DNA from: Epiperipatus broadwayi
Taxonomy: Eukaryota; Onychophora; Udeonychophora; Euonychophora; Peripatidae
NCBI GenBank assembly: GCA_028023455.1
Contig: JAQFVV010012513.1
Location: 1,761,001 to 1,825,000, forward strand
Reading direction: 5' to 3'
DNA: 64,000 bases
The position numbers were made by a program, and so were the translations under genes. Below are positions 38,241-50,030 of this stretch, piece by piece. Each line of letters opens with the position of its first letter. Within the stretch, counting starts at the first letter, position 1. The notes beneath the pieces were generated by a model. The model was not told the origin of the DNA and did not search any database. It worked only from the letters and a program-made list of their open reading frames with translations.

Positions 38241-38520
38241 CCAAGGCAAAAGTCTCCATACAGTAGTGCCATCCTGTGCCAACCAGAGTAATCAATGGAT
38301 TCCAAAAGGCTTGTGCATAAATCCCTATCTAATGCCTACTCATCCAATATCCTCAGACTAGTTTCTGCCTTGTGGCCTTCATCAGTGAGGAGCTTGGAAC
38401 TAGTCTGGGGATATTGGATGAGTAGGCATTAGATAGGGATTTATGCACAAGCCTTCTGACATTTCATTGATTACTCTGGTTAGCACAGGGTGGCACTACT
38501 GTATGGAGAGTTTTGCCTTG
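38241..38520. mobile_element. Family B palindromic element, best copy
   Basis: A 280-bp palindrome. It opens CCAAGGCAAAAGTCTCCATA and closes TATGGAGAGTTTTGCCTTG. The arms carry CTACTCATCCAATATCCTCA and its mirror GGGATATTGGATGAGTAGGC, and TTGTGCATAAATCCCTATCT with its mirror. The centre (38350-38391) holds a hammerhead-like sequence. No coding capacity, no tRNA-like promoter. Relatives lie at 19437-19693, 20224-20303 and 29201-29350. Confidence 0.85.
38350..38391 (-). ncRNA. Hammerhead-like motif, imperfect stem II
   Basis: 42 nt on the minus strand. Stem I pairs UCCUCA with UGAGGA perfectly. The core CUGAUGA and GAAA are intact. Stem III is ACU with AGU, and the cleavage triplet is GUC, the commonest in nature. 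Stem II is weak: only GCC with GGC pair, with A-G unpaired on one side and A on the other. Activity is therefore uncertain. Confidence 0.5.
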
Positions 38521-38993
38521 TTTATAAACAATTATGTGCTAGTATAAGTGATGGTGATAATGTGATGCTTAATATTTTATGAACTTCTGAACGATAATGC
38601 TATTCGATTACTTTTGCCTGTTTGTTTAGCTTCATGACAGCATTTTGACTTAGAAGCCTAAGGTCCTTAAATTCCAATTCTGACCCAGAAACTTTTTATG
38701 TACTCATAAACAATAAAGCCTATCTCTTTTTTCTTGCCCTCTTTATTTTGGTCATTAAGTAGAGTATCAGAATGGTTATTTACCTTTTTTAAACCTTTCC
38801 CCAAATTCACACTTTTAAAACTATCGTTTTTTCCACTTTGTTTATTACTTATATATTTTTTTTAACATACCTTTTCTAAAGTCTATGTTCAGATAACAAT
38901 TTTTAATTCTTATTAAGATCTTGATTGTCCATATCCTCCTAACTGTAGCAATTTCATTTTTATGTCCAAATTATTGTAGTGACTCAGCAATGT
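38521..38993. other. Unassigned stretch
   Basis: No supported feature. Confidence 0.4.
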
Positions 38994-39288
38994 TTAGGTA
39001 AGAGAACAAATTGGTGTTACTGACCTCAATGAAAAATTTAAAAGACTGAAGTGGAGTTGGGCTGGACATATTGTTAGAAGAGAAGATAATAGATGGACAA
39101 TTAAAATTTTAAACTAGATTCCAAGATATTGTAAAAGACCCAGATAGAGACCACATGTGAGATGGATGGATGTAATAAGAAAGTGTGTAGGGGTGATGTG
39201 GAAAAGAGAAGCTAAAGATAGGAAAAGATAGATTGAACTTGGAGAGACCTGCAGTGGATTGATAATGGTTGATGATGATGATGATGAC
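38994..39288 (+). pseudogene. RTE 3' fragment
   Basis: Plus-strand copy of the last about 300 bp: VREQIGVTDLNEKFKRLKWS, WAGHIVRREDNRWTIKILN, a stop, then HVRWMDVIRKCVGVMWKREA, ending in GTTGATGATGATGATGATGA. 5' truncated and with stops. Confidence 0.9.
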
Positions 39289-39461
39289 TTCTTTCATGAG
39301 TTGCTATCCAAATACTTTATAATCTTTTATTTTTTTATCAAATTTTATTTAGATAGTTTGATTCAAAACAACTCTAAATATATTTTTAAGTATATACTTT
39401 TATTGTTCTCCTTTACATTCTTTGCATTTCTTCATATATTCATATATATTGCTTATAATAA

Positions 39462-39594
39462 TTCCTCTCATATACACTTTAATCAAAAAAAAAATCTTTA
39501 TTTTCCTGACAGTTTTGACTGTCCAGCAGTCTTCGTCAGGAAAATAAAGAAGTTTTATTAAAAAAAAAATTGCATTAAAGTGTATATGAGAGGA
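39462..39594. repeat. Foldback with hammerhead-like centre
   Basis: Arms TCCTCTCATATACACTTTAA and TTAAAGTGTATATGAGAGGA are perfectly complementary, followed inward by A-runs and TCTTTATTTTCCTGAC with its mirror. On the minus strand the centre reads CCUGACGAAGACUG...CAGUCAAAACUGUCAGG. It has CUGACGA (CUGANGA), a 5-bp stem II GACUG/CAGUC, AAAAC in place of GAAAC, and a GUC site. It ends just before the (TA)n array at the 3' end of RTE copy 2. Confidence 0.7.
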
Positions 39595-39604
39595 GATATT
39601 ACAA

Positions 39605-39708
<104 letters not shown>

Positions 39709-42558
39709 TCAACTACTATCAATCCACTGCAGGATGAAGGTCTCTCCAAGTTTAATCCATCTTCTCCGATCTTTAGCTTCTCTTCTCCACAACACCCCTG
39801 CACATTTTCTTATTTCATCCATCCATCTCCCATGTGGTCTCTTTCTGAGTCTTTTACAATATCTTGGAATCCAGTTTAAAATTTCAATTGTCCATCTATT
39901 ATCATCTCTTCTAGCAATATGTCCAGCCCAACTCCATTTCAATCTTTAATTTTTTCAATAAGGTCAGTAACACCTGTTTGTTGTCTTACCTATACATTGC
40001 GTTTTCGATCTCTTCTTGTTATTCCCAACATACATCTCTCCATACTCCTTTGAGTGGTCTGAAGTCTCTGTATTGCTCTTCTATTAAGTGTCCAAGTCTC
40101 AAATCCATAAGTAAGAACTGGTAAAACACATTTGTTAAAAACCATCCTTTTCAAACACATAGGCATATTTCCTTTTAGTATCAAGTTATTTCTACCAAAA
40201 GCACTCCAACCAAGTTTAATTCTATGATTAATTTTCTCCATTATGTTTCCATCTGTATTAATAATCTGACCAAGGTATTTGTAACTGTTAACTTCTTCTA
40301 ATTCTTCAAAATCAATCTTTATTTTCATATTTTGAGCAAATCGATTAAACATTACTTTAGTCTTTTTAACATTTATCTTTAGTCCTACTTTTCTACTTTC
40401 ATCTGCTAACACCTGCAAGATTTCCTGCAGCTCTGAAGCATTATTTTCAAAAACAACTACATCATCTGCGAAATCTAAATGACTTAAATACTCTCCATTT
40501 ACTTTCACTCCTTTAGTTTTCCATTTTAATCCACAAAATACTTCTTGCAGCACTGCTGTAAAGAGTTTTGGAGATATGGAGTCACCATGTCTTACACCTT
40601 TCTCAATGTTGATTTTTCCAGTATCATTATGTAATCTAATTGTTGCTGTTGCATTTTTATAAATATTCTTTAAAATATGACAATATCCTGGATCTATACC
40701 TTGATGATCCAATGCTTTAATCACTGAAGAAATGTGTATAGAATCGAATGCCTTTTCATAATCTACAAATCCAAAACATAATGACAACTCATATTTGTTT
40801 GTCCTTTCTATGACTTCTCTCAATACCTGAATATGATCTATTGTACTAAAACCACTTTTAAATCCAGCTTGTTCTCTTGGTTGGTGGAAATCCAAAGTTC
40901 TCTGTAGACGAGTTGTAATTATCTTGGTAAAAATTTTATATAAAACTGATAACAGGCTGATAGGTCTGTAATTTCTAATATTTTCTTTATCACCTTTTTT
41001 AAATATTAATATTATTACTGCATTCTTCCAATCTTCCGGTACATCTTTATCATTTAGACATTTGGTATATAACTTTGCTAAAATTGTTTCTATTTCTTCA
41101 CCTGCTTCTTTTAATATATCAATTATAATTCCATCATTTCCTGGAGCCTTTCCTTTCTTCATACATTTGATTGCATGTCTCACTTTTTCATTTAAAATTC
41201 TGGGCAATTCGGAAGATGTAATAGATATAGGAGGTACTTGTTCTTTATTACTATATAATTCTTGATAAAAATCTTCTACCAATTTTATGATGTCATCTCT
41301 CTTTTTAGTAATAATTCCATCTTTTTTTCTTATTGCAGATATAAATTTCCTACCAATACCAAAATGTTGTTTAACATTTTTGAGTCTTTTATTTTCTTCT
41401 ACAGCTTTCCTTGCTATTTCACAGTTATACTTTCTTATATCATTTTCAACTCTTTTCCGTACCATTTTACAAAATTCGAGATATTCAATTCTTTTTAATA
41501 CATCATTTTTGTATAACTTCATATTCCTTCTTTTCTTCATAAATTCTCTAGTCTCAGTAAAAGTTTTATTAGTCAATTGCTGCTTTTTTCTACCAGCTAT
41601 GTTTGTTGCAGTTTGTAAAAGTGTATCAGTTATGTTCATATTAATTTCATTCAAATCTGTATCATGTTCAAAATCTCCTAACACTTGAAACCTATTTGTA
41701 AGTTCTAATTTAAATTTATTAAAATGTTTCTGAAGATTAGGAATATCAACTGTAAATATTGGTTTTTCTTAATAATTTTTGTCTCTCTAGTTTTACATTA
41801 ACACGTAACTTACACCTTACTAATCGATGATCACTTCCTGTGTTAAATTTATTAAGACCATTACAATCTTGAAATATGTATTTTCTGTTAGTCAAAATAT
41901 AATCCAATTCTGCTGTATAATTATATGGATGCTTCCATGTCCATTTCCTTTTAACATTTTTCTCAAAAAATGAATTCATAATATAAAGTTTTTCTTTTTC
42001 TGCAAACTCCACAAGTCTATGTCCTCTCTCATTTCTATTACCATAACCAAAATTACCTACAGCAATTTCATCTTTCATTTATCTACCAATTCTAGCATTA
42101 AAGTCTCCCATAACAATTTTAAAATGTTGTTTACTCTGATCAAAAGCCTTTTGTACATCCATATAAAAATCTTCTACTACTTCATCACTATGAGAACTTG
42201 TTGGGGCATAAACCTGAATTATCTGCATTTGGTATCTGCTATTAAGTTGTATAACTAATCTTGCCACTCTGTCTGACACACCATCAATCTCCACAATATT
42301 GTTCTTCCACTTTTTATTTATAATGAATCCTACTCCACTTGTATTTCCAGTATTTGTGCCTTTATAATAGAGTATATGTCCACTTTTTAAATCAATTGTC
42401 TCTTCACCTTTTCTTCTAACTTCACAAAGTCCAATAATGTCCCATTTAATATAAGACAGTTCTTCTTCTAATTCTTGCAATCTTCCTTCACTTGAAAGTG
42501 ATCTGCAGTTGTAAGTACCTAAATAAAAAGTCGTCATCAAATGGCAGCCTGGGTCCAC
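39709..42558 (-). pseudogene. RTE endonuclease-reverse transcriptase, four breaks
   Basis: About 950 codons. N terminus: AP-like endonuclease ([70 protein letters not shown]). [17 protein letters not shown], motif [13 protein letters not shown], motif [14 protein letters not shown], motif C FADDVVVF. C terminus: [51 protein letters not shown]. Compared with copy 1 the breaks are: an in-frame TAA after NARIGR (42079), a one-base insertion near 41760, a TAG replacing W after RDRKRNV (39990), and a one-base deletion near 39945. Motif B has H for the usual Q (RQG to RHG). The enzyme is dead, though motif C is intact. Confidence 0.93.
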
Positions 42559-42993
42559 AATCAGAGAATTCTTAGCACCCTCCGCCTTCGGCTACCAACC
42601 GCTGCTTTGGTTGGTGACTTTACAGCCTCCTGGGAATAAGGTCCATGCTTTATTTTTGTCTGTCATAATTGTATATATGTATTGGAAAAATATTTATCAT
42701 TTACACAAACATTCATTCTGCCTTATCAGGCACTGAGAAGAAAGACCACGGCGTTTCTTGATCTTAAACTCAGAGGTAAAAAGCCAATAAACTCACCACG
42801 CTGGATAATGCGTGTTGGTGAGCAGCCTATCCATGTTCGTATACTATATGAATAATCACATAGTAATAACAGCTGCAACGACAAGAACGTATGGAGTGGA
42901 CATTAGGAATTTGCCCTGCTCGGTTCCTTTAAGGCCTCCAAGAGGAATCAAAGGGTCTCCTTTCAGTTAATAGCAAACTCCTTTCTGCAGCCA
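42559..42993 (-). promoter_or_regulatory. RTE 5' leader with strong predicted structure
   Basis: The untranslated leader of copy 2. On the minus strand GGAGUUUGC (42973-42981) can pair over 9 bp with GCAAAUUCC (42906-42914), enclosing CCUUU/AAAGG and a CCUC-UUG-GAGG hairpin. RTE and R2 type elements often start with an HDV-like ribozyme; I cannot show the required double pseudoknot by eye, so this is only a candidate. The start codon region follows a CCCAGGCTGCCATTTGATGA context. Confidence 0.5.
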
Positions 42994-43078
42994 ATATATA
43001 TATATATATATATGAATATTTGTAAGTAACATTTACTAATTTTGTGTTTTCCTGAAGATTTGTGATGATGGTGCTCTA

Positions 43079-43611
43079 GTTGTATTTATATATTGGACTA
43101 TTTTCATCATCTAATATTAAGTATTAAATGACTTTTAGAAAACTTTATTTAAATCTTCCAATTATATTCAAATGTTAGTAATGACATACATGTTAATATA
43201 TGCGTAATATTATGAGTGGTATTACTTTCCTATCTTCCTTAGGTGTTGCTGGCCTGACCTGTGACAGCACTAGCATGGGAATCAAGCTTGGACTCTTAGA
43301 TTTTTGAATATTGAATTTTAAGCTAATTCTCTAACCATATGAGCCTTTACCTAGTTGGTTAAAAAGTTACCTTAAAAATTCAATATTCACCTAAGTGTCC
43401 AGGTTTGATTCCCATGCTAGTACTGGCATAAGTTAGGCCAGCAGCATCTGAAGACGAGAGGAGAATAATACCTCTCAGAAAGTTGTGCATATACTAACTA
43501 AACTGTGTGGTATTACTAACAGTTGAATGTAATTGGAAAATTTAAATAAAGTTTTCTAAAAGACATTCAATACTATTAGATGCTGGAAATAGACAATATA
43601 TAAATATAACT
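43079..43611. repeat. Large foldback, about 530 bp
   Basis: Arms of about 240 bp: left AGTTGTATTTATATATTGGA with right CAATATATAAATATAACT; ACTTTTAGAAAACTTTATTT with AAATAAAGTTTTCTAAAAGA; inner GGAATCAAGC/GATTCCCATGCTAGTACTGG and GGCCAGCAGC/GTTGCTGGCC. The termini are shared with 28103-28222. No coding frame. The inner strings CTAACCATATGAGCCTTTAC and GTTTGATTCCCATGCTAG recall a tRNA-like promoter, but I cannot align it fully. Confidence 0.8.
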
Positions 43612-46214
43612 AAGTAATGTTATATTCTCAAAAAATGTTAATTCTGTTATCATCAAAGTTCCATTCACTTCGTGGTTCATAAAGTAAAATACTAAAAGTA
43701 AACAAAGTATAAATAATTCTTTTACTCATATCAATATTATTTGTAAGATGACAATTTTATATTTAATAATATGACAATCTCTAGTTTAGTAAATGAAGAA
43801 TAATAATCATTAATGTCTTTATATGAAGAAGATGGTGTCAAAGTTATTGATGCAGAAAAGTTTTACACTTGTAAATCAAATTTAATAATTTGTTATATAT
43901 AATTTATTAAATTATTGTCTCACTTTTCAATTTATATGCTCTTTGTAAAATTTATCTTATGTGATTTATTATATGATTTAATGATGGACTTGGAAACTAA
44001 AATTTTTGAATTGATGCTCAAACTATCACTTCTGGAATGCCAGTGACTTTCTCTGTAATCAATCATTTCTATTCAATCATTTTTCAAAATATCAAATGAA
44101 GCCAAGAATTCAATTTATTGGAATTATTTTCAATCACAATAAACCAGATGGAAACATCATTTTAATATTAATTATATAGTAAATCAAGTTGGAGGCATTC
44201 AGTAAGGAAAAAACCCCACTGTTTATTCTTTTTAAATTTCATTTATAGAGACATCTATTTAGATATTTTGCTTTATTTTTTTAAATTCATACATTTGTTT
44301 TTTATAAAAATATCTATTAGTTTTTAATTTAAAAAAAATCAAAAGAGATCAGTAAAATCAAATATCAGTCTACTACTATTAGAAAGGTTATTTCAAAAAG
44401 TTTTTGGATTTTTTATGAAGTTTATTAAGATTCAAAATTATATTTTCACAATATTTGTGTAATAATTATTAAAAAATCAATAGGATACATTAATACACTA
44501 TTTTGCATAAACATATGTATTATTTTCAAAAATAGACAATAATAACTTCTATTTTAATGTTTTTATAAAAAAAATCACAGTTCTCTGATCAGCCCAAATT
44601 ATGAAAATTATGGTTAATATATCACCAGCATTACAGTCTTAAAATAATTTGAAATAAAATTAAAAAATAATTTTAGTGTTTTAAAGCAGAATTTGAAATA
44701 TTTGTCAAAGATTAATATGTTAATTTTCTGAATTTACTCTGCCATTTATTCAGTGATATAGATAACTTTGGTAGTCATTATGATTTTATTTACATAAATT
44801 TGAATTTTTAAAATATTTTTCACTTGCAAACATACGTTACAACCAAATCAAATTCAATATATTAAATTCTGATATAGAAGAAAATTTTATGCCATAAGTC
44901 AAAAGTTGGAAGCTTACAAAAAATATCACCAAAAAAAAAAAAAAAACGAATTAAATGTGGCATTGTGTAGAAGGGTTAATGCAAATTTCTATGCCTCCCA
45001 TCATAGCCTTTGTCTTTATATCATAATCTAAATTCAACTCTTCATTAAACATAACCTTGTCTAATCTTAGAAAGAGTATATTTATTATTTTATTAACACA
45101 TCACTGAAATGGGAGATTAAATTTATTGCACAGGATCCCTAGTTGTGTCCTACATATTTAGTGCATTTGTAGATTGATGGATTCTTGAGTTTGAAGTCCA
45201 TAGATTGTAGCTTTGAGATTATTTCCAGTGTTTGAATTTCTAAAGAAAAGATTATTTCATAATTCTTGCATATGCATGAATTGGCCTATTTTTAACTGGT
45301 AACCACAAAATCTGCTGAGTTCTATAAAAAATTCAGTAGATAATGATGTTTTTTTTTTTTTTTTCAAACTGTATTTTCTTATAACTACATACTTACCCTT
45401 AAACTTTTTTTACTACTTACCTACACTTTTCAGACTTGATCTTAAATTTATTTTTTAATAAACAATCAATTTGAGGTGCTTTTGATTCTTTTGACACATC
45501 GTATACATAAATTTACACTTTTATTATAATCCTGAAGATACATATTCTCTTCACATTTAATTTATATTAAACTGAAGTCTTCTGTATGGAACACTACTGT
45601 GATTTTTAGATATTTATTACTACCATATCTTTTTGTCAATAAAAATGTTAACATTTTCATTTCCATTGTTTTAACATGATTCATATTTTTTATATTAGTT
45701 TTTTTTTCCATTTTTCTAATTATTTATTAGAAAAAATCTACTTGAAAATGATCATAGAATATTGTTGAAAATTTTTATTGATTTACATATTTTTGTTTTA
45801 AATTGGGCATACTGCTGCTCTAATATTTGATATAATTCTTATAGCATATAGCTGTAAATCCATAAGTCAAAAGAATGTTTTCAAGACTTTGGGATAACAG
45901 CAGAATGCTGAGACTGGAGTAAGACACTGTAATATTTCGCTTCATGGTTGAGACATGCAAGCACCTTAAAATTGTTGGGGTCATGATTAATGTTACTATA
46001 TTACAAGTGTTGATTCAGAAGTAACATAGTACATAACTTGGAAAGAAAGCCATTCACCCTTTTACTAAGATATCGCTTATATAACAATGTAAAGACAATT
46101 TTGGTTCATGCTGTAAAGCCAGATTTATATTAAAACAAAGAATTTGTGAAGCATTAATTATATATTTTTAAAATAAAAATAGAGTATTACTCATTTATAA
46201 TTATTAAAACAACT
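43612..46214. other. Long unassigned AT-rich stretch
   Basis: No intact element. A possible decayed RTE trace exists near 44985-45075 on the minus strand (KVMFNEEL-like translation), too weak to annotate. The remainder has no motif I can support. Confidence 0.4.
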
Positions 46215-47045
46215 ATATATATATTAAGCAATTAAATCATCCCACATGATTAAGAAATCCAGTACTGCCCTCTGTGAACTAATATATAAATACATTAAAG
46301 TTCGTATTTCAAAATAGCCAGGTCAAAATGGTACCCACTTTGACCTGTCTGCTATCAGATGTTATATATTGAAATATGAACAAACTCAAACAAAGAACTT
46401 GAAATTAGCAAACAACGATATTAAATTTTACTACAAATAAACATGTTTTTACTATTATTATATAAAGACAAACTAAACTTTAGTAATTTTAATCTTTAAA
46501 CCACCTAACACAAATGTATAGAAAATAATCCCAATGCATAACGCTATACTGAAATAAATATACAAATATTAAGCAATTAAATCATCCCACATGATTAAGA
46601 AATCCAGTACTGCCCTCTGTGAACTAATATATAAATACTAAAGTTTAGTTTGTCTTTATATATTAATAGTAAAAACATGTTTGTTTGTAGTAAAATTTAA
46701 GATCGTTGTTTGCTAATTTCAAGTTATTTGTTTGAGTTTGCTCGTATTTCAATATATAACATCTGATAGCATACAGATCAAAGTGGATACCATTTTGACA
46801 TGGCTATTTTGAAATACGAACTCTAATGTATTTATATATTAGTTCACAGAGGGCAGTACTGGATTTCTTAATCCATTTTGACCTGGCTATTTTGAAATAC
46901 GAACTCTAATGTATTTATATATTAGTTCACAGAGGGCAGTACTGGATTTGTTAATCACGTGGGATGATTTAATTGCTTAATATTTGTATATTTATTTCAG
47001 TATAGCGTTATGCACTGGGATTATTTTATATATGTTACATTAATA
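46215..47045. repeat. Complex direct and inverted repeat block (terminal repeats of the Penelope-like element?)
   Basis: A unit containing CCAGTACTGCCCTCTGTGAA occurs four times: plus sense near 46260 and 46600, reverse near 46850 and 46935. 46280-46485 and 46641-46830 are inverted copies of each other, and 46520-46560 is mirrored at 46985-47035 (CATAACGCTATACTGAAATA). The block lies directly at the 3' side of the minus-strand Penelope-like copy, where such elements carry partly repeated, inverted terminal sequences (pLTRs). No coding capacity. Confidence 0.6.
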
Positions 47046-47084
47046 ATTATAATGGCAGAGTATCAATATATATATGAATTCATA

Positions 47085-48500
47085 GTATTATTTCTGGGAG
47101 CTTCCATGTAATAAAAATGAAATAGGTAAATAGCAGACATAGCAGACATTCAGTACAATTGTGGTGAGATTTAAAATCGTTATTTTTTTCCATTTGTCAT
47201 TTTCTCTTCATTCTCAAATTCTATTGGTTGAGAAGTTTTGAAAAATATTTTATCCTCCAATAGCTTTTTTCAAATATTGTTAATTTTCTTTAATTCATAC
47301 TTTTCATTTATGCTCTTGGATCTTTTAAAAATCTCTATAGATTCTCTGAGCAATGTCTGTTCATATTGTTCAATTTTTGCCAGAATATGTGTTTATTAAA
47401 ATTGTTGTCATGGTTAGTTAATTTAATGTGTGAATAATGGCTAATGAATTAGATTTTTTTCTAACTTCCAAAATCTGTTCTTCATTTCTTATGTTTACGA
47501 TTGGTCTGTTCAATGTCTGAATGTAAACAAACACCACATGGAATTTGATATACACCATGACATTCCAAAGGAATTTTCTCTTTAGGATGTGGAAATAGTT
47601 CATTAATTTTTTTAAATGTAGTATAAATTGTGTGGATATTATTTGACTTTTAAAATATTACCAATTTTATCAGTTAGTCCCTTTATATATGGCAGAACCG
47701 TCTTAATTTTAGAATTATCAAAATCTTTTTCTTATTATATAATAAAGCTCTATTAATAATCATGTGATCAAAACCCTTAGGAAGAATTATTTTTTTAGTA
47801 ACATAGATATTTTTGTGAAAATGGCTTTCATTGGAAAGTTTCTTAGTTCTATCTTACAATGTCTTTGCCACTATAAATAATTATGCTGGATGTTGATGAG
47901 AAGAAAAAGATACAATTCTTGTTGTTATTATTTTTTATTTCCATAGTAAATTTGTTGTTGTTGTGAAAAGAATTTAAGAAAATTAAAAATTCATCAAGAG
48001 CATGCTTAATGTGAAGTCAAATAACAAAGGAATCCTCAATATACCTCAACCATACACATGTTTTTTTTAATTGCCGATATCAAAATTTTCTTTTCCAAAT
48101 TTTCCATAAAAATAGAAGCCAATGTTGGAGAAATTGGTAAACCCATAGCTAAACCTGATGCTTGTTTATACATCTGACCATCAAAAACAAAAAAAAAAAT
48201 GTATTTAATAAGCAGTGTTCAATCAAACTCATAATAAAATCAGGCAATTTAATATTTTTTAAAATTTCAATAGCTGCAGGTACACTAGTAAAAAGTGAAA
48301 CAATATCAAAATGTACCAAAATATCATTTTTACTTAATTTAATATCTCAGATAATCTCAAAGAAATGATTTGCATTCTTAAAATAAGATGACTAGTGTCT
48401 GATTTGGTGAACCAACTGCACTTACAATTAGTCTTGATGAAATACCTGGTTTGTGGATATCTACATTTTTCTTTTCATCACCATTCAGCACAATTCTTTT
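47085..48500 (-). pseudogene. Penelope-like retroelement, copy A (RT and GIY-YIG)
   Basis: Minus-strand translation gives, in order, RT blocks SSRLIVSAVGSPNQTL (about 48420), ILVHFDIVSLFTSVP (motif A, about 48310), IMSLIEHCLLNTFFF, MYKQASGLAMGLPISPTLAS (motif B, about 48130) and a lysine-rich linker, then VLPYIKGLTDKIGNIL and a GIY-YIG endonuclease remnant (IPLECHGVYQIPCGVC, then HSDIEQTNRKH, about 47480-47590). This order is specific to Penelope-like elements, which encode an unusual telomerase-related RT fused to GIY-YIG. Multiple frameshifts and stops make it dead. The 3' end carries GAAGCTCCCAGAAATAATAC, shared with copy B. The 5' part is missing. Confidence 0.85.
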
Positions 48501-49325
48501 CAGTGGAAAAGACATTGCTAGATAGAACTAAGAGACATTCTGATGAAAGCCATTTTCCACAAAAATATCTATGATACTAAAAAATGCTTCTTCATAATGG
48601 TTTTGATCATAAAATTACTAATAGGGTTTTTATATAATAAAAAAAAATTCAATACTTCAAAAATGAAGGCTGTTCTGTCATATATAAAGAGGGTAACTGA
48701 TAAAATCGGTAACATTTTAAAGAAAAATAATATCCACAATATTAATACTACATTTAGAAAAATGAAAAGTATTTCCACATTTTAAAGAAAAAATTCCTTT
48801 AAAGTGTCATAGTGAATATGAAATTGTACGTAGAGTTTCTTTACATATATACATTGGACAGACCAATCATAGAATAAACATAAGAAAGGAAGAACACATT
48901 TTGGCAATTAGATAAAAATCTAATTCATCAGCCATTTATTCACACATTAAATTAACTAATCATGACATCAATTTTAATAAGACATATATTCTGACAAAAA
49001 TTGAACAATATGACAGAGACTGCTAATGAAAGCTATAGAGATTTTTAAAAAGTGCAAGAGTATAAATGAAAAGTGTGAATGAAAGAAAATTAACAATATA
49101 TGGGAAAAGCTATTGGAGGATAAAATATTTTTTAAATTTCTCAACCAACAAAATTTAGGAATGAGAAGAAAAGAAAAAAAAGATTTTAAATTTCACCACA
49201 TACATTCTTATGATTTGAGAAGAAAAAAAACTCTGAGGAAAGTACTTGTTATTGTACTGAAATGTCAGTTATTTAGCTATTATATTTTTATTACACAGAA
49301 GCTCCCAGAAATAATACTATAAATT
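48500..49325 (+). pseudogene. Penelope-like retroelement, copy B (GIY-YIG part)
   Basis: Plus-strand translation: KAVLSYIKRVTDKIGNILKK (about 48670), then CHSEYEIVRRVSLHIYIGQT and NIRKEEHILAIR, SNSSAIYSHIKLTNHDINFN, the GIY-YIG domain (about 48800-49010), and the same 3' end GAAGCTCCCAGAAATAATAC at about 49300. The first half of the GIY motif is degraded but YIGQT is clear. It shares its 5' start point with copy A, so the two lie head to head with a junction near 48500. Contains frameshifts and stops. Confidence 0.85.
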
Positions 49326-49384
49326 CATCATTTACCCATGAGAATATTAGAATATATATACATACACATAATAAAAAATGAAAA

Positions 49385-49490
49385 TGAAAAATAATATCCA
49401 TGTAAATAGAAAATAACCTTTAACCTTTGATGTTATCAAGAAATATGCGGATTAAAATCAATATAACAGTTTCTTTAACAAACTGTTCCA
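49385..49490. repeat. Direct repeat unit, copy 3 of 3
   Basis: Matches 3480-3570: ATATCCATGTAAATAGAAAA, CTTTAACCTTTGATGTTATC. Partial. Confidence 0.5.
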
Positions 49491-49930
49491 ACATGTAAAT
49501 TTATGAATGCTCTTATAGTTAAAATAACTCTGGCAAGTGGGATTATAAAAGCTAAACAACTCTGGCTAATGGCATTAAAAAGACTAAATCTCAATTCAAA
49601 CTCAGATAAACACACAGCTTTTTCATCATAATCAATAACTAAACTTCACTTGCCAGGATTTGTTTATTTTTTCCATTATTTTAGCTTAGAAAATTATAAA
49701 GGAATTAAAGGATAACTGTTAGATTTGTAATTGCATTAGTGATAACTTTAATTTTATTCTTCAATAATGAAGTCAAAAGCATTTGATGTCCATTTAACAC
49801 TCAAGTGTACAGTTAATGAATCTCGAGTAGGTTGAGGATAAGCAAACATTTATGTATGATGTTTTTATATTTTAAAACAGTACTATGAATTGTTTCTTTC
49901 TGCGATGATATGGTTAAAAGTGTAATTGAT
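49491..49930. other. Unassigned stretch
   Basis: No supported feature. Confidence 0.4.
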
Positions 49931-50030
49931 AATCATCATCATCATCATCATCAACAACAACAACAACCATTATCAATCCACTGCAGGATGAAGATCTCTC
50001 CAAGTTCAATACATCTTTTCCTATCTATAT
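49931..50030 (-). pseudogene. RTE extreme 3' end
   Basis: About 100 bp only: (ATC)n and (AAC)n tail, then CATTATCAATCCACTGCAGG and AAGATCTCTCCAAGTTCAAT, the reverse complement of the ILQWID coding end. Extreme 5' truncation. Confidence 0.9.

Noticed and set aside
44985-45075. Decayed RTE fragment (KVMFNEEL-like translation)
   Set aside because: Too short and diverged; flanking codons do not continue the alignment.
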